DNA of 64,000 bases from Thermohalobaculum sp050331395. Its GTDB lineage: Bacteria; Pseudomonadota; Alphaproteobacteria; Rhodobacterales; Rhodobacteraceae. Position 1 is the first letter of the stretch; each line of letters opens with the position of its first letter. The position numbers were made by a program, and so were the translations under genes. The notes beneath the pieces are model-generated. The model was given only the letters and a program-made list of their open reading frames with translations. It did not search any database and was not told the DNA's origin. Where the stretch lies: positions 1 to 64,000 of the forward strand of contig JBHJGX010000025.1 in the NCBI GenBank assembly GCA_050331395.1, in the 5' to 3' direction. Positions 1 through 8,740 of this stretch are shown piece by piece.

Positions 1-3000
1 GCCGCGCGGGGGGGCGGCCAGCGGCCCACGGCCGCCGCGCAGACCCAACCGCTCACCATCGTCAACGGGCCCGACGCCGCGAGCCGCGTGGGCGACGCCA
101 ACAAACGCGACCGCTTCTATATCTCCGTGCCCGCCGACGCCGAGGGCCGGTTCTATGTCCGGCTCTACGATCCGGATCTGGGCGGCGCGCATGATACGCT
201 TTATGCCCCGCTCACGACCGAGACGACGCGCTTCCAGATCAAGGGCGGCGAGGGCGCCTTTACCGCCTCGGCGCGCCCGGGTCCGCTCGCCGACGGGGCC
301 CGTGCGCTCGGCACGCCCGAGGACGACGATGTGGGCGGCGAGGTCCTCGTCGAACGCGATTTCGGCGACGGCCCGCTCGGCAACGAGGCTTGGGTCGCGC
401 TTGCACCCTTCGAGGCGGCGCAAGGCGAGATCGTCGGCGACCGGGCCTATTTCCGGTTCGACGTGCTCGGGATCGAGGGCAACGACGGCAATGTCTTCGC
501 CTTCGAGGTGAGCCGGTCGGCCGACGCGTCGGTGAGCGATCCGGATGTCCGGATCCTCGCCTATTCGCCCACGCTCCGCTGGCCCGACAACACCGACGGC
601 GTCGTCGAGATCCCCTTCGAGGCGCGGGAGGGCATGGCGCTCACCGTGCAGAATTTCGATGCGGCCAGCGCGGATATCGACCTGGTCTCCACCTTCGAGA
701 CCCTGCCGCTCGCCTCCTCCGGCCAGGACCGCTGGGCGTCCGACACGGTGACCGTGCCGCCCGGGCGCACGACGATCCAATTCGGCGGCGGCCAGGAGCG
801 GCCGAACGATTTCACCATCACGCTCTTCGACGATGACGGGGTGGCGCAGCCTTTCCTGCTGCCCGCACGGCTAGTCTCCCGGGCCACGCGGCCGAGCGTC
901 ACCGGCATCGCTCAACCGCTCGCCAATTGTCGCTCGGTCGCCTTCGACGCCGCCGATGCGGAGGGTCCGGGCCGGCTCTCGGTGCTTTGGAGCTTCGGCG
1001 ACGGCACCACCTCCGACGAGGCGGTGATTGTGCACCAGTACGAGACGCCGGGGCTTTATACCGCGACGCTCGACGTGACCACCGATGCGCCGCAAACGGC
1101 GCGCGCCGCGCGCTCGACGGTCGAGGTTCTGGTCCGCGACGCCCCCGTCGCCGCGCCGGGCGAGGATATCGTGGCCGCTCCGGGCGACGAGATCGTTTTC
1201 GATGCGGCCGGCTCGGTGCCCTCGGACCAGCCGATCGCCCGCTATCTGTGGTCTTTCGGCGACGGCGAGCGGGCGGAGGGCGCGCTCGTCACCAAGACCT
1301 ATGAGCGCTCGGGCCTCTACCGGGCCGTCCTGCGGGTCGAGGACGATGCCGAGCATCCCTGCAACTTCGGTATCGCCCAGCGGCTCGTGACGATCAACGC
1401 GCCCCCGGTCGCCGAAGCCGGCGAAGGCCGCTCCTATGCGATCGGCGAGGAAGTGACCTTCCGCGGCGCGGCCTCCTACGACGTGGACGGCGAGATCACG
1501 CGGTACGACTGGGACTTTGGCGACGGCAACGGGGCCGAGACGGCGACCGCGACCCATGCCTTCCAAGAGCCCGGCATCTACACGGCGCGGCTGACCGTCA
1601 CGGATGACTCAGGCGTCGGCAACGCGACCGACAGCGACACCGTCACCCTCGTGGTCAACGCCCCGCCCGAGCCGGTCTCGACCCGGCCCGAGCGCGCGAT
1701 CGCCGTCGGCGAAGTCACCGCCTTCGACGCTCGCGAGAGCACCGATCCCGATGGCGAGATCCTGTCCTATTTCTGGGAGTTCGGCGACGGCGCGGTCGGC
1801 GAAGGACCGCTCGTCGACTATGCCTATGCCGCGCCGGGGACCTACCAGGTGCGCCTCACGGTGCGCGACGACAGTGCGACCCGGTCGGACACCAGCGTCG
1901 CCGAGTTCGACGTGGTGGTGAGTGCCGCGCCCGTGGCCGATGCGGGCCCCGACCAGCTCGTGACCGCGTCCGAGGTGCTTTTCGACGGCGGCGGTTCGCG
2001 CGATACGGACGGCGAGATCACCGTCTACGAATGGGACCTCGGCGACGGGGCCACGGCCACCGGCCGGACCGTCCGCCACGCGTATGCGCAGCCCGGCGAC
2101 TACGAGATCACGCTGACGGTGCGCGACGACTCGGGCGCGCCCCTCAATGTGGACAGCGACACGACGGCGCTGCGGATCAACGAGACCCCGATCGCCGATG
2201 CGGGCCCCGACGACCGCTTCACCGTCGGCGAGGAGTTCGTGCTGGACGGCTCGGCCTCGCTCGACCCGGACGGACGGATCGCTGAGTACATCTGGCGCTT
2301 TGAGGACGGCACCGAGAAGACCGGCCAGCGGATCGTCCACGCTTTTGCCGAGCCCGGGCTTCACCGCGTTGCGCTGACTGTGATTGACGACACGGGCCAC
2401 GACGCCGCGCGCGACACCGACGAAGTCGCGATCCGCATAAATGCCGCGCCGGTCGCCAATGCGGGTCCCGATCTTCTGACCGAGCCGGGCGCGGAGATCG
2501 TTCTCGACGGCGGCAATTCCTTCGATCCGGACGGCGAGATCATCTCGTACCGTTGGGATTTCAGCGATCTGGGCGCGCCAGTCTTCGAAATCGCGCCGAC
2601 CCGCGTCTATGAGGTCGCCGGGACCTACACCGCGCAACTGACCGTGGTCGACGACTCGGAAACCCAGGACAGCCTGGCGACCGACGTCGTCTCAATCCGC
2701 GTCAACCAATCTCCGACCGCCGAGGCCGGACCCGAGATCCTGTCCGACCGGCTGCGTGTCAGTCTCGACGGCAGCGCGTCGTCGGACCCCGACGGCGACG
2801 CTTTGGTTTATACTTGGGATCTCGGCGACAACAGCCCGCCCAAGAGCGGCGCCCGGATCAGCCACACCTACCCGTTCGCCGGCGTCTTTCCGGTCACGCT
2901 TACCGTCGACGACGGCACCGGTCTCGGCAACGCGACCGCGGTCGACGCGACACAGGTCGTCATCGGCTCGCGGCCGATCGCCGAGGCGGGCGGCGCGGAG

Positions 3001-4809
3001 CGGATCGAGGTCTGCTCGGGCGAGACGGTGATCTTCGACGGGTCGGACAGTTTCGACCCGGATGGCGGTCCGCTCAGGTATTCCTGGGCCTTCGGCGACG
3101 GGGAGACCTCCGATCTCGTCAACCCGACCAAGATCTACGAACAGCCGGGCAGTTATCAGGTGAGCCTGACCGTGCGCGACGAGTCTGGCAGCCCGCGCGG
3201 CGTACATACCGACACCGTCGCCGTCATCGTCGAAGAGGCGCCGATCGCCGATGCGGGTGAGCCGATCACCGCCTGCACCAACGAGACGGTTCGCTTCGAC
3301 GGCTCGGGCTCGACGGATGCGGACGGCGCGGTCAATCTCTTCTCGTGGAATTTCGGCGACGGCTCGACCGCCGGCGGCGAGCGCCCCACGCATATTTACG
3401 AGCGGCCCGGGACTTATCGGGTCGAATTGCGGATCACCGGCGATACGCTCGGCAGCTGCGACACCGTCGATACCGACGAGACCACCGTGACCGTCATCGA
3501 AGCGCCGCGCGTGCGCGTCGACGGGCCGGCGCGAGTGGCGACCGGTCAGCCCGCCACCTGGCGCGCCGATTTCGCCGGCGCGGGCGGCACCGACGCGGGC
3601 GACGTGACGTTTCTTTGGGACTACGGCACCGGCGAGACCGATTTCGGCGAAGAGGTGTCCTATGCCTTTATCGAGCCCGGCCGCTATCAGATCGCCCTGT
3701 CGGCGGTCCGGGACATCGCCGATACCTGCGCCGAGGTCGGCACCCGGCTCAACGTCGTGGTGAATGCCGAGCCCGACGCGGTTCCCGATTTTCCCGCCGA
3801 GGTTTCGGTCGGCGAAAGCGTGCTCTTCGACGGCTCGGCCTCCACGGACCCGGACGGGGCGATCACACGCTATGACTGGGCGTTCGGCGACGGTGCGACG
3901 GGCACGGGCGCCCAGGCGCGCTACCGCTTCCCCGAGGCCGGAACCTACACCGTGCGCCTCAACGTGACCGACGATGCGGGCGTGGCGAACTCGACCGCCA
4001 GCCGCGAGGCACAGATCACCGTCAATCCGACGCCGACGGCCGGGCTCGAGCCGCCCGCGCCGCTCTGTCCTGGCGCGGCCCATCGCTTTGCCGCCAGCGG
4101 AGCCGGGACGGCCACCTGGCGGTTCGGCGACGAGGCGACCGCCGAGGGCGTCGAGGTCAGCCACAGCTTCGCGACACCCGGCATCTACCCGGTGAGCGTT
4201 ACCCTCGACGATGGCCGCGGCCTCGCCAACAGCGTCAACGTCGAGACGGTGCCCGTGCGGGTCAACCGCCCGCCGGTGGCCGAAGCGGGACCCGACCGGC
4301 TGCTCTGCCCGGGCGATGCGGCGGTCTTCGATGCGCGGGCCTCGACGGATCTCGACGGCCGGATCACGGCCTATGAGTGGCGTTTCAGCGACGGCGTCAC
4401 GATGTCCGGGCCGCTGGTCGAGCGGGTTTTCGAGCGGCCCGAGACCGTGACCGCCGAGCTCACCGTGACCGACGACAGCGGGGCGGCCTGTGCGGTCGCG
4501 TCGGATACCGCCCGGATCCGGGTGAACGCAGCGCCGATCGTCGATGCAGGGCCCGATCTCGAGGGCTTTGTCGGCGCGGCGCACGACGTGTTCACCTTTG
4601 CGCCCCGGCGCGCCGAAGACCCGGACGGCGATGGCGTCGCGCTGCTTTGGGACCTCGGCGACGGGGCCGAGCGCACGGGTGCAGAGGTCAAGCACCGCTA
4701 CGAGGCGCCCGGGTCTTACGGCGTTCGCCTGATCGCCCAGGACGGCACGGGCCTCGACTGCGGTATCGCCAGCGACACGCTCCGGGTCCGGGCGGAAGGC
4801 CGGCCATGA
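1..4809 (+). CDS. PKD-repeat surface/periplasmic protein, 5' partial
   Basis: The reading frame is open to base 1, so the true start lies outside the window; 1602 residues are visible and a GTG at 88 is probably internal. The first residues read AAAQTQ, possibly the end of a signal peptide. After a beta-rich region of about 300 residues come 15 tandem PKD domains of about 85 residues, each with a W-x-F/L-G-D-G core and a PG-x-Y-x-x-x-L-T-V strand. PKD arrays are extracellular beta-sandwich spacers used for protein or glycan contact; the ligand is unknown. The cyclase gene starts 16 bases after the stop, so the pair is probably one operon and the protein may feed a signal to the cyclase (inference). 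Confidence 0.85.
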   Translation, partial: AARGGGQRPTAAAQTQPLTIVNGPDAASRVGDANKRDRFYISVPADAEGRFYVRLYDPDLGGAHDTLYAPLTTETTRFQIKGGEGAFTASARPGPLADGARALGTPEDDDVGGEVLVERDFGDGPLGNEAWVALAPFEAAQGEIVGDRAYFRFDVLGIEGNDGNVFAFEVSRSADASVSDPDVRILAYSPTLRWPDNTDGVVEIPFEAREGMALTVQNFDAASADIDLVSTFETLPLASSGQDRWASDTVTVPPGRTTIQFGGGQERPNDFTITLFDDDGVAQPFLLPARLVSRATRPSVTGIAQPLANCRSVAFDAADAEGPGRLSVLWSFGDGTTSDEAVIVHQYETPGLYTATLDVTTDAPQTARAARSTVEVLVRDAPVAAPGEDIVAAPGDEIVFDAAGSVPSDQPIARYLWSFGDGERAEGALVTKTYERSGLYRAVLRVEDDAEHPCNFGIAQRLVTINAPPVAEAGEGRSYAIGEEVTFRGAASYDVDGEITRYDWDFGDGNGAETATATHAFQEPGIYTARLTVTDDSGVGNATDSDTVTLVVNAPPEPVSTRPERAIAVGEVTAFDARESTDPDGEILSYFWEFGDGAVGEGPLVDYAYAAPGTYQVRLTVRDDSATRSDTSVAEFDVVVSAAPVADAGPDQLVTASEVLFDGGGSRDTDGEITVYEWDLGDGATATGRTVRHAYAQPGDYEITLTVRDDSGAPLNVDSDTTALRINETPIADAGPDDRFTVGEEFVLDGSASLDPDGRIAEYIWRFEDGTEKTGQRIVHAFAEPGLHRVALTVIDDTGHDAARDTDEVAIRINAAPVANAGPDLLTEPGAEIVLDGGNSFDPDGEIISYRWDFSDLGAPVFEIAPTRVYEVAGTYTAQLTVVDDSETQDSLATDVVSIRVNQSPTAEAGPEILSDRLRVSLDGSASSDPDGDALVYTWDLGDNSPPKSGARISHTYPFAGVFPVTLTVDDGTGLGNATAVDATQVVIGSRPIAEAGGAERIEVCSGETVIFDGSDSFDPDGGPLRYSWAFGDGETSDLVNPTKIYEQPGSYQVSLTVRDESGSPRGVHTDTVAVIVEEAPIADAGEPITACTNETVRFDGSGSTDADGAVNLFSWNFGDGSTAGGERPTHIYERPGTYRVELRITGDTLGSCDTVDTDETTVTVIEAPRVRVDGPARVATGQPATWRADFAGAGGTDAGDVTFLWDYGTGETDFGEEVSYAFIEPGRYQIALSAVRDIADTCAEVGTRLNVVVNAEPDAVPDFPAEVSVGESVLFDGSASTDPDGAITRYDWAFGDGATGTGAQARYRFPEAGTYTVRLNVTDDAGVANSTASREAQITVNPTPTAGLEPPAPLCPGAAHRFAASGAGTATWRFGDEATAEGVEVSHSFATPGIYPVSVTLDDGRGLANSVNVETVPVRVNRPPVAEAGPDRLLCPGDAAVFDARASTDLDGRITAYEWRFSDGVTMSGPLVERVFERPETVTAELTVTDDSGAACAVASDTARIRVNAAPIVDAGPDLEGFVGAAHDVFTFAPRRAEDPDGDGVALLWDLGDGAERTGAEVKHRYEAPGSYGVRLIAQDGTGLDCGIASDTLRVRAEGRP

Positions 4810-4825
4810 ACCCGAGGGGCTGGCG

Positions 4826-6589
4826 ATGCGGGTGACGCTCCGCAGCAAGGTCATCCTGCTCGCGGTCCTGATTTCGCTCGTCCCGCTCGTCCTCGTCGGC
4901 CGAAACTTGATCCGGATCGCCGAGGACGAACTGATCAGCGCCGCGAACGACCGTCTGCTCGAGGCGGCCGTGCAGATCCGCAGCCAGATCGAGGCGGTCT
5001 ATGACGGCACCTGGATCTCGCCGCTTCTGCTGATCCGCAACGGTATCGACAACACCCAGCTCGGGGTCCGGCAAAAGATCTCGCTGATGACCCAAGGTCT
5101 ATCGGACATCCCCGGCACCGTGGCGCTCCAGCTCAATGTGGGCGACCGGGACGTGCCGGTGATCGTGACGGATACCGGCTATACGAGCCGGCTCGAAGCG
5201 GCCGGGCTCGATCCGACGGCTCTTCTGCGGACGCCGCGGGCGCGCCTCGTCGAGATGCTGGAGACGCGCAGCTCCGGCCTCGGCGCCATCGTGCATGTGC
5301 CCGAAACCGGCGATTGGCTCGCGACCATTCTGCTGCCGCTCCAGAGCACCTTGCAAGGCCAGCCGCTGCTCTTGTCGGCGCGGATCGAGCTCTCGGCACT
5401 TGCCACGCTGATCGGCGAGCATCCGCTCGCGCGCCGCGGCGAGATCGTTGCCATCGACCCGACCGGGCGCACCGTCCTCGAGGCCCGCCCGCGCGACCTC
5501 TCGGATCGGGCCATCGTCGCCCGCGCGGCGGCGCTCGCGGGGGCCACGGCCGGGCTCGCCAGCATCGAGGGATATACTCGACCCGACGGCCGGGAGATGC
5601 TCGGCGCCTATGCCGCGCTCGGCCCGTTCCCCTGGACGGTGGTCACCGAACTCGCGGCCGCCGATGCCTATGCGATCGTCAATCAGATGATCCGGGAGCT
5701 CGTCTTCTGGATCGGCGTCGGCTTCGTGGCAGCGGTCGCAGCCTCGGTGCTCTTTTCCTATCGCCTGACCCGACCGATCCTCGCCATCGGCGAAGCGGCC
5801 CGCCGCGTCGGCCAAGGCGATTTCGCCACCCGCGTCGGCATCCGGCCGTCGAACGACGAGTTGGGCGATCTCTCCCGGCGGATCGATGCGATGATCCGGG
5901 AGCTCTCCGAGCGCTTCGAATTGATGAAATTCGTCAGCCGAAGTACCGTCTCGGCGGTGCAACAGTCCGAGACGGGCGTGACCCGCGGTGGCAGCCGGGT
6001 TCCGCTCGCCATGCTGTTCTCCGACATCCGCGGCTATACGGCTTTTGTCGAGCGCTCGGATCCGGATCGGGTGATCGAGATGCTCAATCTTTATCTGGAC
6101 GCCCAGGCCGCGGTGGTCGCAGCTCATGGCGGCGATATCGACAAATTCGTAGGCGACGAGTTGGTGGCAATCTTCCAAGGCCCGGAGAAAGAACGGCAGG
6201 CGGTGGCCTGCGCCCTCGGCATCCAGGCGGAGATGGCGCGGCTCTTCGCGCAATTCCCCGCCGACGACCTGCATGTGGGGATCGGCATCCACGCCGGCGA
6301 GGTCGTCATGGGGGCCATGGGCGCCCGGGACCGCATGGACTTCACCGTGATCGGCGATGCGGTCAACCTGGCCGCGCGGCTCTGCTCGGCGGCCGCAGGA
6401 GACGAAATTCTGGTCACTCCCGCCGTTGCCGAGCGCTGCGACGCCGACCGTCGCGTCCGCTTTGCGCCGCTCGCGCCTCTGCAGGTGAAGGGCAAACGCG
6501 CGCCTGTCGAGGTCTTGCGCGCCGAGGCGGTCGATGAGAGGGACCCGATCAGCTCCGAAACCGACCCGACCGCCTTGTCCGTCAGTTAA
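4826..6589 (+). CDS. Membrane class III adenylate/guanylate cyclase with HAMP
   Basis: Makes cyclic AMP (possibly cGMP) from the nucleoside triphosphate at the inner membrane. The 587 residues contain an N-terminal membrane helix (about 8-27), a periplasmic Cache-like sensor region (about 30-290), a second helix (about 293-312), a HAMP linker starting RLTRPILAIGEAARRV, and a C-terminal cyclase catalytic domain. Metal-binding Asp residues are seen in LFSDIRGYT and KFVGDELVAIF. The purine-contacting Lys is present, the partner position is Thr (FTVIGDAVNLAAR), and the transition-state Asn and Arg are kept. It lies between a PKD protein and a CpdA-like phosphodiesterase, giving synthesis and breakdown of the same messenger. 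Substrate choice is not certain from sequence alone. Confidence 0.9.
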   Translation: MRVTLRSKVILLAVLISLVPLVLVGRNLIRIAEDELISAANDRLLEAAVQIRSQIEAVYDGTWISPLLLIRNGIDNTQLGVRQKISLMTQGLSDIPGTVALQLNVGDRDVPVIVTDTGYTSRLEAAGLDPTALLRTPRARLVEMLETRSSGLGAIVHVPETGDWLATILLPLQSTLQGQPLLLSARIELSALATLIGEHPLARRGEIVAIDPTGRTVLEARPRDLSDRAIVARAAALAGATAGLASIEGYTRPDGREMLGAYAALGPFPWTVVTELAAADAYAIVNQMIRELVFWIGVGFVAAVAASVLFSYRLTRPILAIGEAARRVGQGDFATRVGIRPSNDELGDLSRRIDAMIRELSERFELMKFVSRSTVSAVQQSETGVTRGGSRVPLAMLFSDIRGYTAFVERSDPDRVIEMLNLYLDAQAAVVAAHGGDIDKFVGDELVAIFQGPEKERQAVACALGIQAEMARLFAQFPADDLHVGIGIHAGEVVMGAMGARDRMDFTVIGDAVNLAARLCSAAAGDEILVTPAVAERCDADRRVRFAPLAPLQVKGKRAPVEVLRAEAVDERDPISSETDPTALSVS

Positions 6590-6634
6590 GCGCGCCGGGC
6601 CGGCAGAGCACCGGATCGGCCCGAAGGACCGCAT

Positions 6635-7426
6635 ATGAAGTTCGTCCATGTCACCGATTTGCATCTGACCCCGCCGGGCGAGTTGCTGCTCGGCATCGAC
6701 CCCTTGGAGCGCGCCCGCCTCGTCTTTGCCGACATCGCCCGGATGGCCCCCGACGCGGCCGCGATCGTGATCACAGGCGATCTGAGCCAGAACGGCGACG
6801 CCGCCGCCTATCATGCGCTCAAGGAGCTGCTCGAAGGGGCTGCCGCCGCGCCGGTCAAGCTGATGCTCGGCAATCACGACGATCGGGCGACGTTCCGCGC
6901 GGCTTTTCCCGAGCGGCCGGTCGACGCGCACGGCTTCGTGCAATGGGCCGAGGACGTGCCCATCGGCCGCTTCGTCTATATGGACACGCACGAGCCCGAC
7001 AGCGCCGCCGGCAGCTATTGTCCGCGCCGCCAGGCTTGGCTCGCCGAGACGCTCGAACGCGCGGCCGGTGACGGTCGAGCGGTCTATCTCTTCATGCATC
7101 ACCCGCCCTTCACCGTGCTGAGCCCGCGCATGGACGAGGCGCGGCTCCGCGACGGCGACCGGGTCTATGAGATCATCAAAGGCTCGGGCGCCGAGATCCG
7201 GCATATCTTCCTCGGCCATTTGCACCGGCCGATTTCGGGCGCCTGGCACGGGATCCCCTATACCGTGCAGAATTCGATCGTTTTCCAGGCGACCGAGGCG
7301 CTCGAAGGCTCGGACGTGGTGATGCGCGAGGGACCGGCAACCTATGCGATCGTGCACCTGCTCGAGGACCGGACGGTGATCCACACTCACGATTTCCTCT
7401 ACCGCTATCACGCGATCTCCTACTGA
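6635..7426 (+). CDS. CpdA-like calcineurin-family phosphodiesterase
   Basis: A 263-residue metallophosphoesterase, the usual size of class III 3',5'-cyclic-nucleotide phosphodiesterases of the CpdA/GpdQ group. The binuclear metal motifs are in order: D-x-H in VTDLHL, GDLSQNG, GNHDD, HHPPF and GHLHRP. It starts 45 bases after the cyclase stop on the same strand, which supports cAMP as substrate; the family also hydrolyses glycerophosphodiesters, so this is inference. It is cytoplasmic, with no signal peptide. A hydroxyacid dehydrogenase follows after 8 bases. Confidence 0.82.
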   Translation: MKFVHVTDLHLTPPGELLLGIDPLERARLVFADIARMAPDAAAIVITGDLSQNGDAAAYHALKELLEGAAAAPVKLMLGNHDDRATFRAAFPERPVDAHGFVQWAEDVPIGRFVYMDTHEPDSAAGSYCPRRQAWLAETLERAAGDGRAVYLFMHHPPFTVLSPRMDEARLRDGDRVYEIIKGSGAEIRHIFLGHLHRPISGAWHGIPYTVQNSIVFQATEALEGSDVVMREGPATYAIVHLLEDRTVIHTHDFLYRYHAISY

Positions 7427-7434
7427 GCGCGCGG

Positions 7435-8667
7435 ATGACCGAGGCGCCGCCCGCTCGCCGTATCGACGATGCGAGGGTCCTGCCCCCGCCCAAGGCGCCC
7501 CGTCGCCTCCGCGGGATCTATGCGCTCGAGGATCTCGAGGATCGCGCGCGGCGGTTCCTCCCCCGGCCGATCTTCGCCTATGCCGCGGGCGGGACCGAGC
7601 GGCGGGTCTCGCTCCGGGACAACGCCTCCGCCTTCGACGAGATCGGCCTTATCACCCGGGTCCTGCGCGGCGTCGCCGAGCGATCGACCGAGACCGAGCT
7701 CCTCGGCCGCAGCTATGCCCAACCCTTCGGCATCGCACCCATGGGCATGGCCGCGCTCATGGGCTACCGCGCCGATACGGCGCTCGCTGCCGCGGCCCGC
7801 GAGGCCCGGATCCCCATGGTGATCTCAGGCTCTTCGCTCACCGCCCTCGAGGAGATTGCCGCCACCTATCCGGATGTCTGGTTCCAGGCCTATCTGCCGG
7901 GGGAGCCCGAGCGGATTTCCCCGCTTCTCGCCCGGGTCGCGCGGGCCGGCATCCGGACCCTCGTGGTGACCGTCGATCTTCCGGTGGCGGGGAACACCGA
8001 GCACTATCTCCGCGCGGGCTTCTCCTCGCCGCTCAAACCCTCGCTCCGGCTCCTTTGGGACGGCGCCGTGCGCCCGGCCTGGTCGGTCGGCGTGTTCCTT
8101 CGCACGCTCGCGGCCCGCGGAATGCCGCATTTCGAGAACTCCTATGCCGAGCGGGGAGCGCCGATCCTGGCGCGCCACGTGATGCGGGATTTCGGTCGGC
8201 GTGCGCATCTGTCCTGGGACCACATCGCCCAGATCCGCGCCGAGTGGCCGCATCACCTCATCGTGAAGGGGATGACCCACCCGGCGGACGTCGCCATCGC
8301 CCGCGAGACGGGCGCCGATGCGGTCTGGATTTCGAACCATGGCGGGCGGCAACTCGACGGGGTTCCGGCGCCGATCCGGCTCTTGCCCGAGGTGATGGCG
8401 GCCGCGCCCAGGCTGCCGGTGATCCTCGACAGCGGCGTGCGCCGGGGGACGGATGTGCTCAAGGCTTGCGCGCTCGGCGCCGCTTTTGTCTTCGTCGGCC
8501 GGCCGTTTCTCTATGCGGCCGCGCTCGGAGAGCGGGCGGGGGTCGCCCATGCGATCCGGATCCTCGGCACCGAGATCGACCGGGACATGGCGCTCCTCGG
8601 GATCCGACGGCTTGCCGAGATCGGCCCAGACCGGCTCCGCCTCCCGGCCGCGTTCACCATTCGGTAA
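7435..8667 (+). CDS. FMN-dependent alpha-hydroxy-acid dehydrogenase (LldD-like)
   Basis: A 410-residue TIM-barrel flavoenzyme of the lactate dehydrogenase/glycolate oxidase family, oxidising an L-2-hydroxy acid to the 2-keto acid. The family signature ISNHGGRQLDG is present with its active-site His and Arg, and the phosphate-binding GVRRGTDVLKACALGA follows. The N-terminal stretch GIYALEDLEDRARRFLPRPIFAYAAGG is typical of LldD-type enzymes (quoted here in part; the GG closes the first strand). Exact substrate (lactate, mandelate or other) cannot be read from the sequence. It directly follows the phosphodiesterase gene and may be co-transcribed. Confidence 0.87.
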   Translation: MTEAPPARRIDDARVLPPPKAPRRLRGIYALEDLEDRARRFLPRPIFAYAAGGTERRVSLRDNASAFDEIGLITRVLRGVAERSTETELLGRSYAQPFGIAPMGMAALMGYRADTALAAAAREARIPMVISGSSLTALEEIAATYPDVWFQAYLPGEPERISPLLARVARAGIRTLVVTVDLPVAGNTEHYLRAGFSSPLKPSLRLLWDGAVRPAWSVGVFLRTLAARGMPHFENSYAERGAPILARHVMRDFGRRAHLSWDHIAQIRAEWPHHLIVKGMTHPADVAIARETGADAVWISNHGGRQLDGVPAPIRLLPEVMAAAPRLPVILDSGVRRGTDVLKACALGAAFVFVGRPFLYAAALGERAGVAHAIRILGTEIDRDMALLGIRRLAEIGPDRLRLPAAFTIR

Positions 8668-8676
8668 GATCCTGAG

Positions 8677-8691
8677 TTAAAAGCGTTTTAA
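8677..8691. promoter_or_regulatory. AT-rich palindrome upstream of the RTX protease
   Basis: TTAAAAGCGTTTTAA has perfect 6-base arms around GCG. It sits 50 bases before the serralysin start in otherwise GC-rich DNA. It could be an operator or part of a promoter; no regulator is identified. Confidence 0.3.
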
Positions 8692-8740
8692 GCTGATTGA
8701 GGCATGCCTGTTCCCGGGTGACACAGACCGGGAGCGTGCG

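Noticed and set aside
2692..4854. 720-residue open frame antisense to the PKD gene
   Set aside because: It mirrors the GC-rich codon bias of the sense gene, shows no domain and opposes 15 clear PKD repeats.
5099..7411. 770-residue open frame antisense to the cyclase and phosphodiesterase
   Set aside because: It spans two genes with intact catalytic motifs on the other strand and has no recognisable content.
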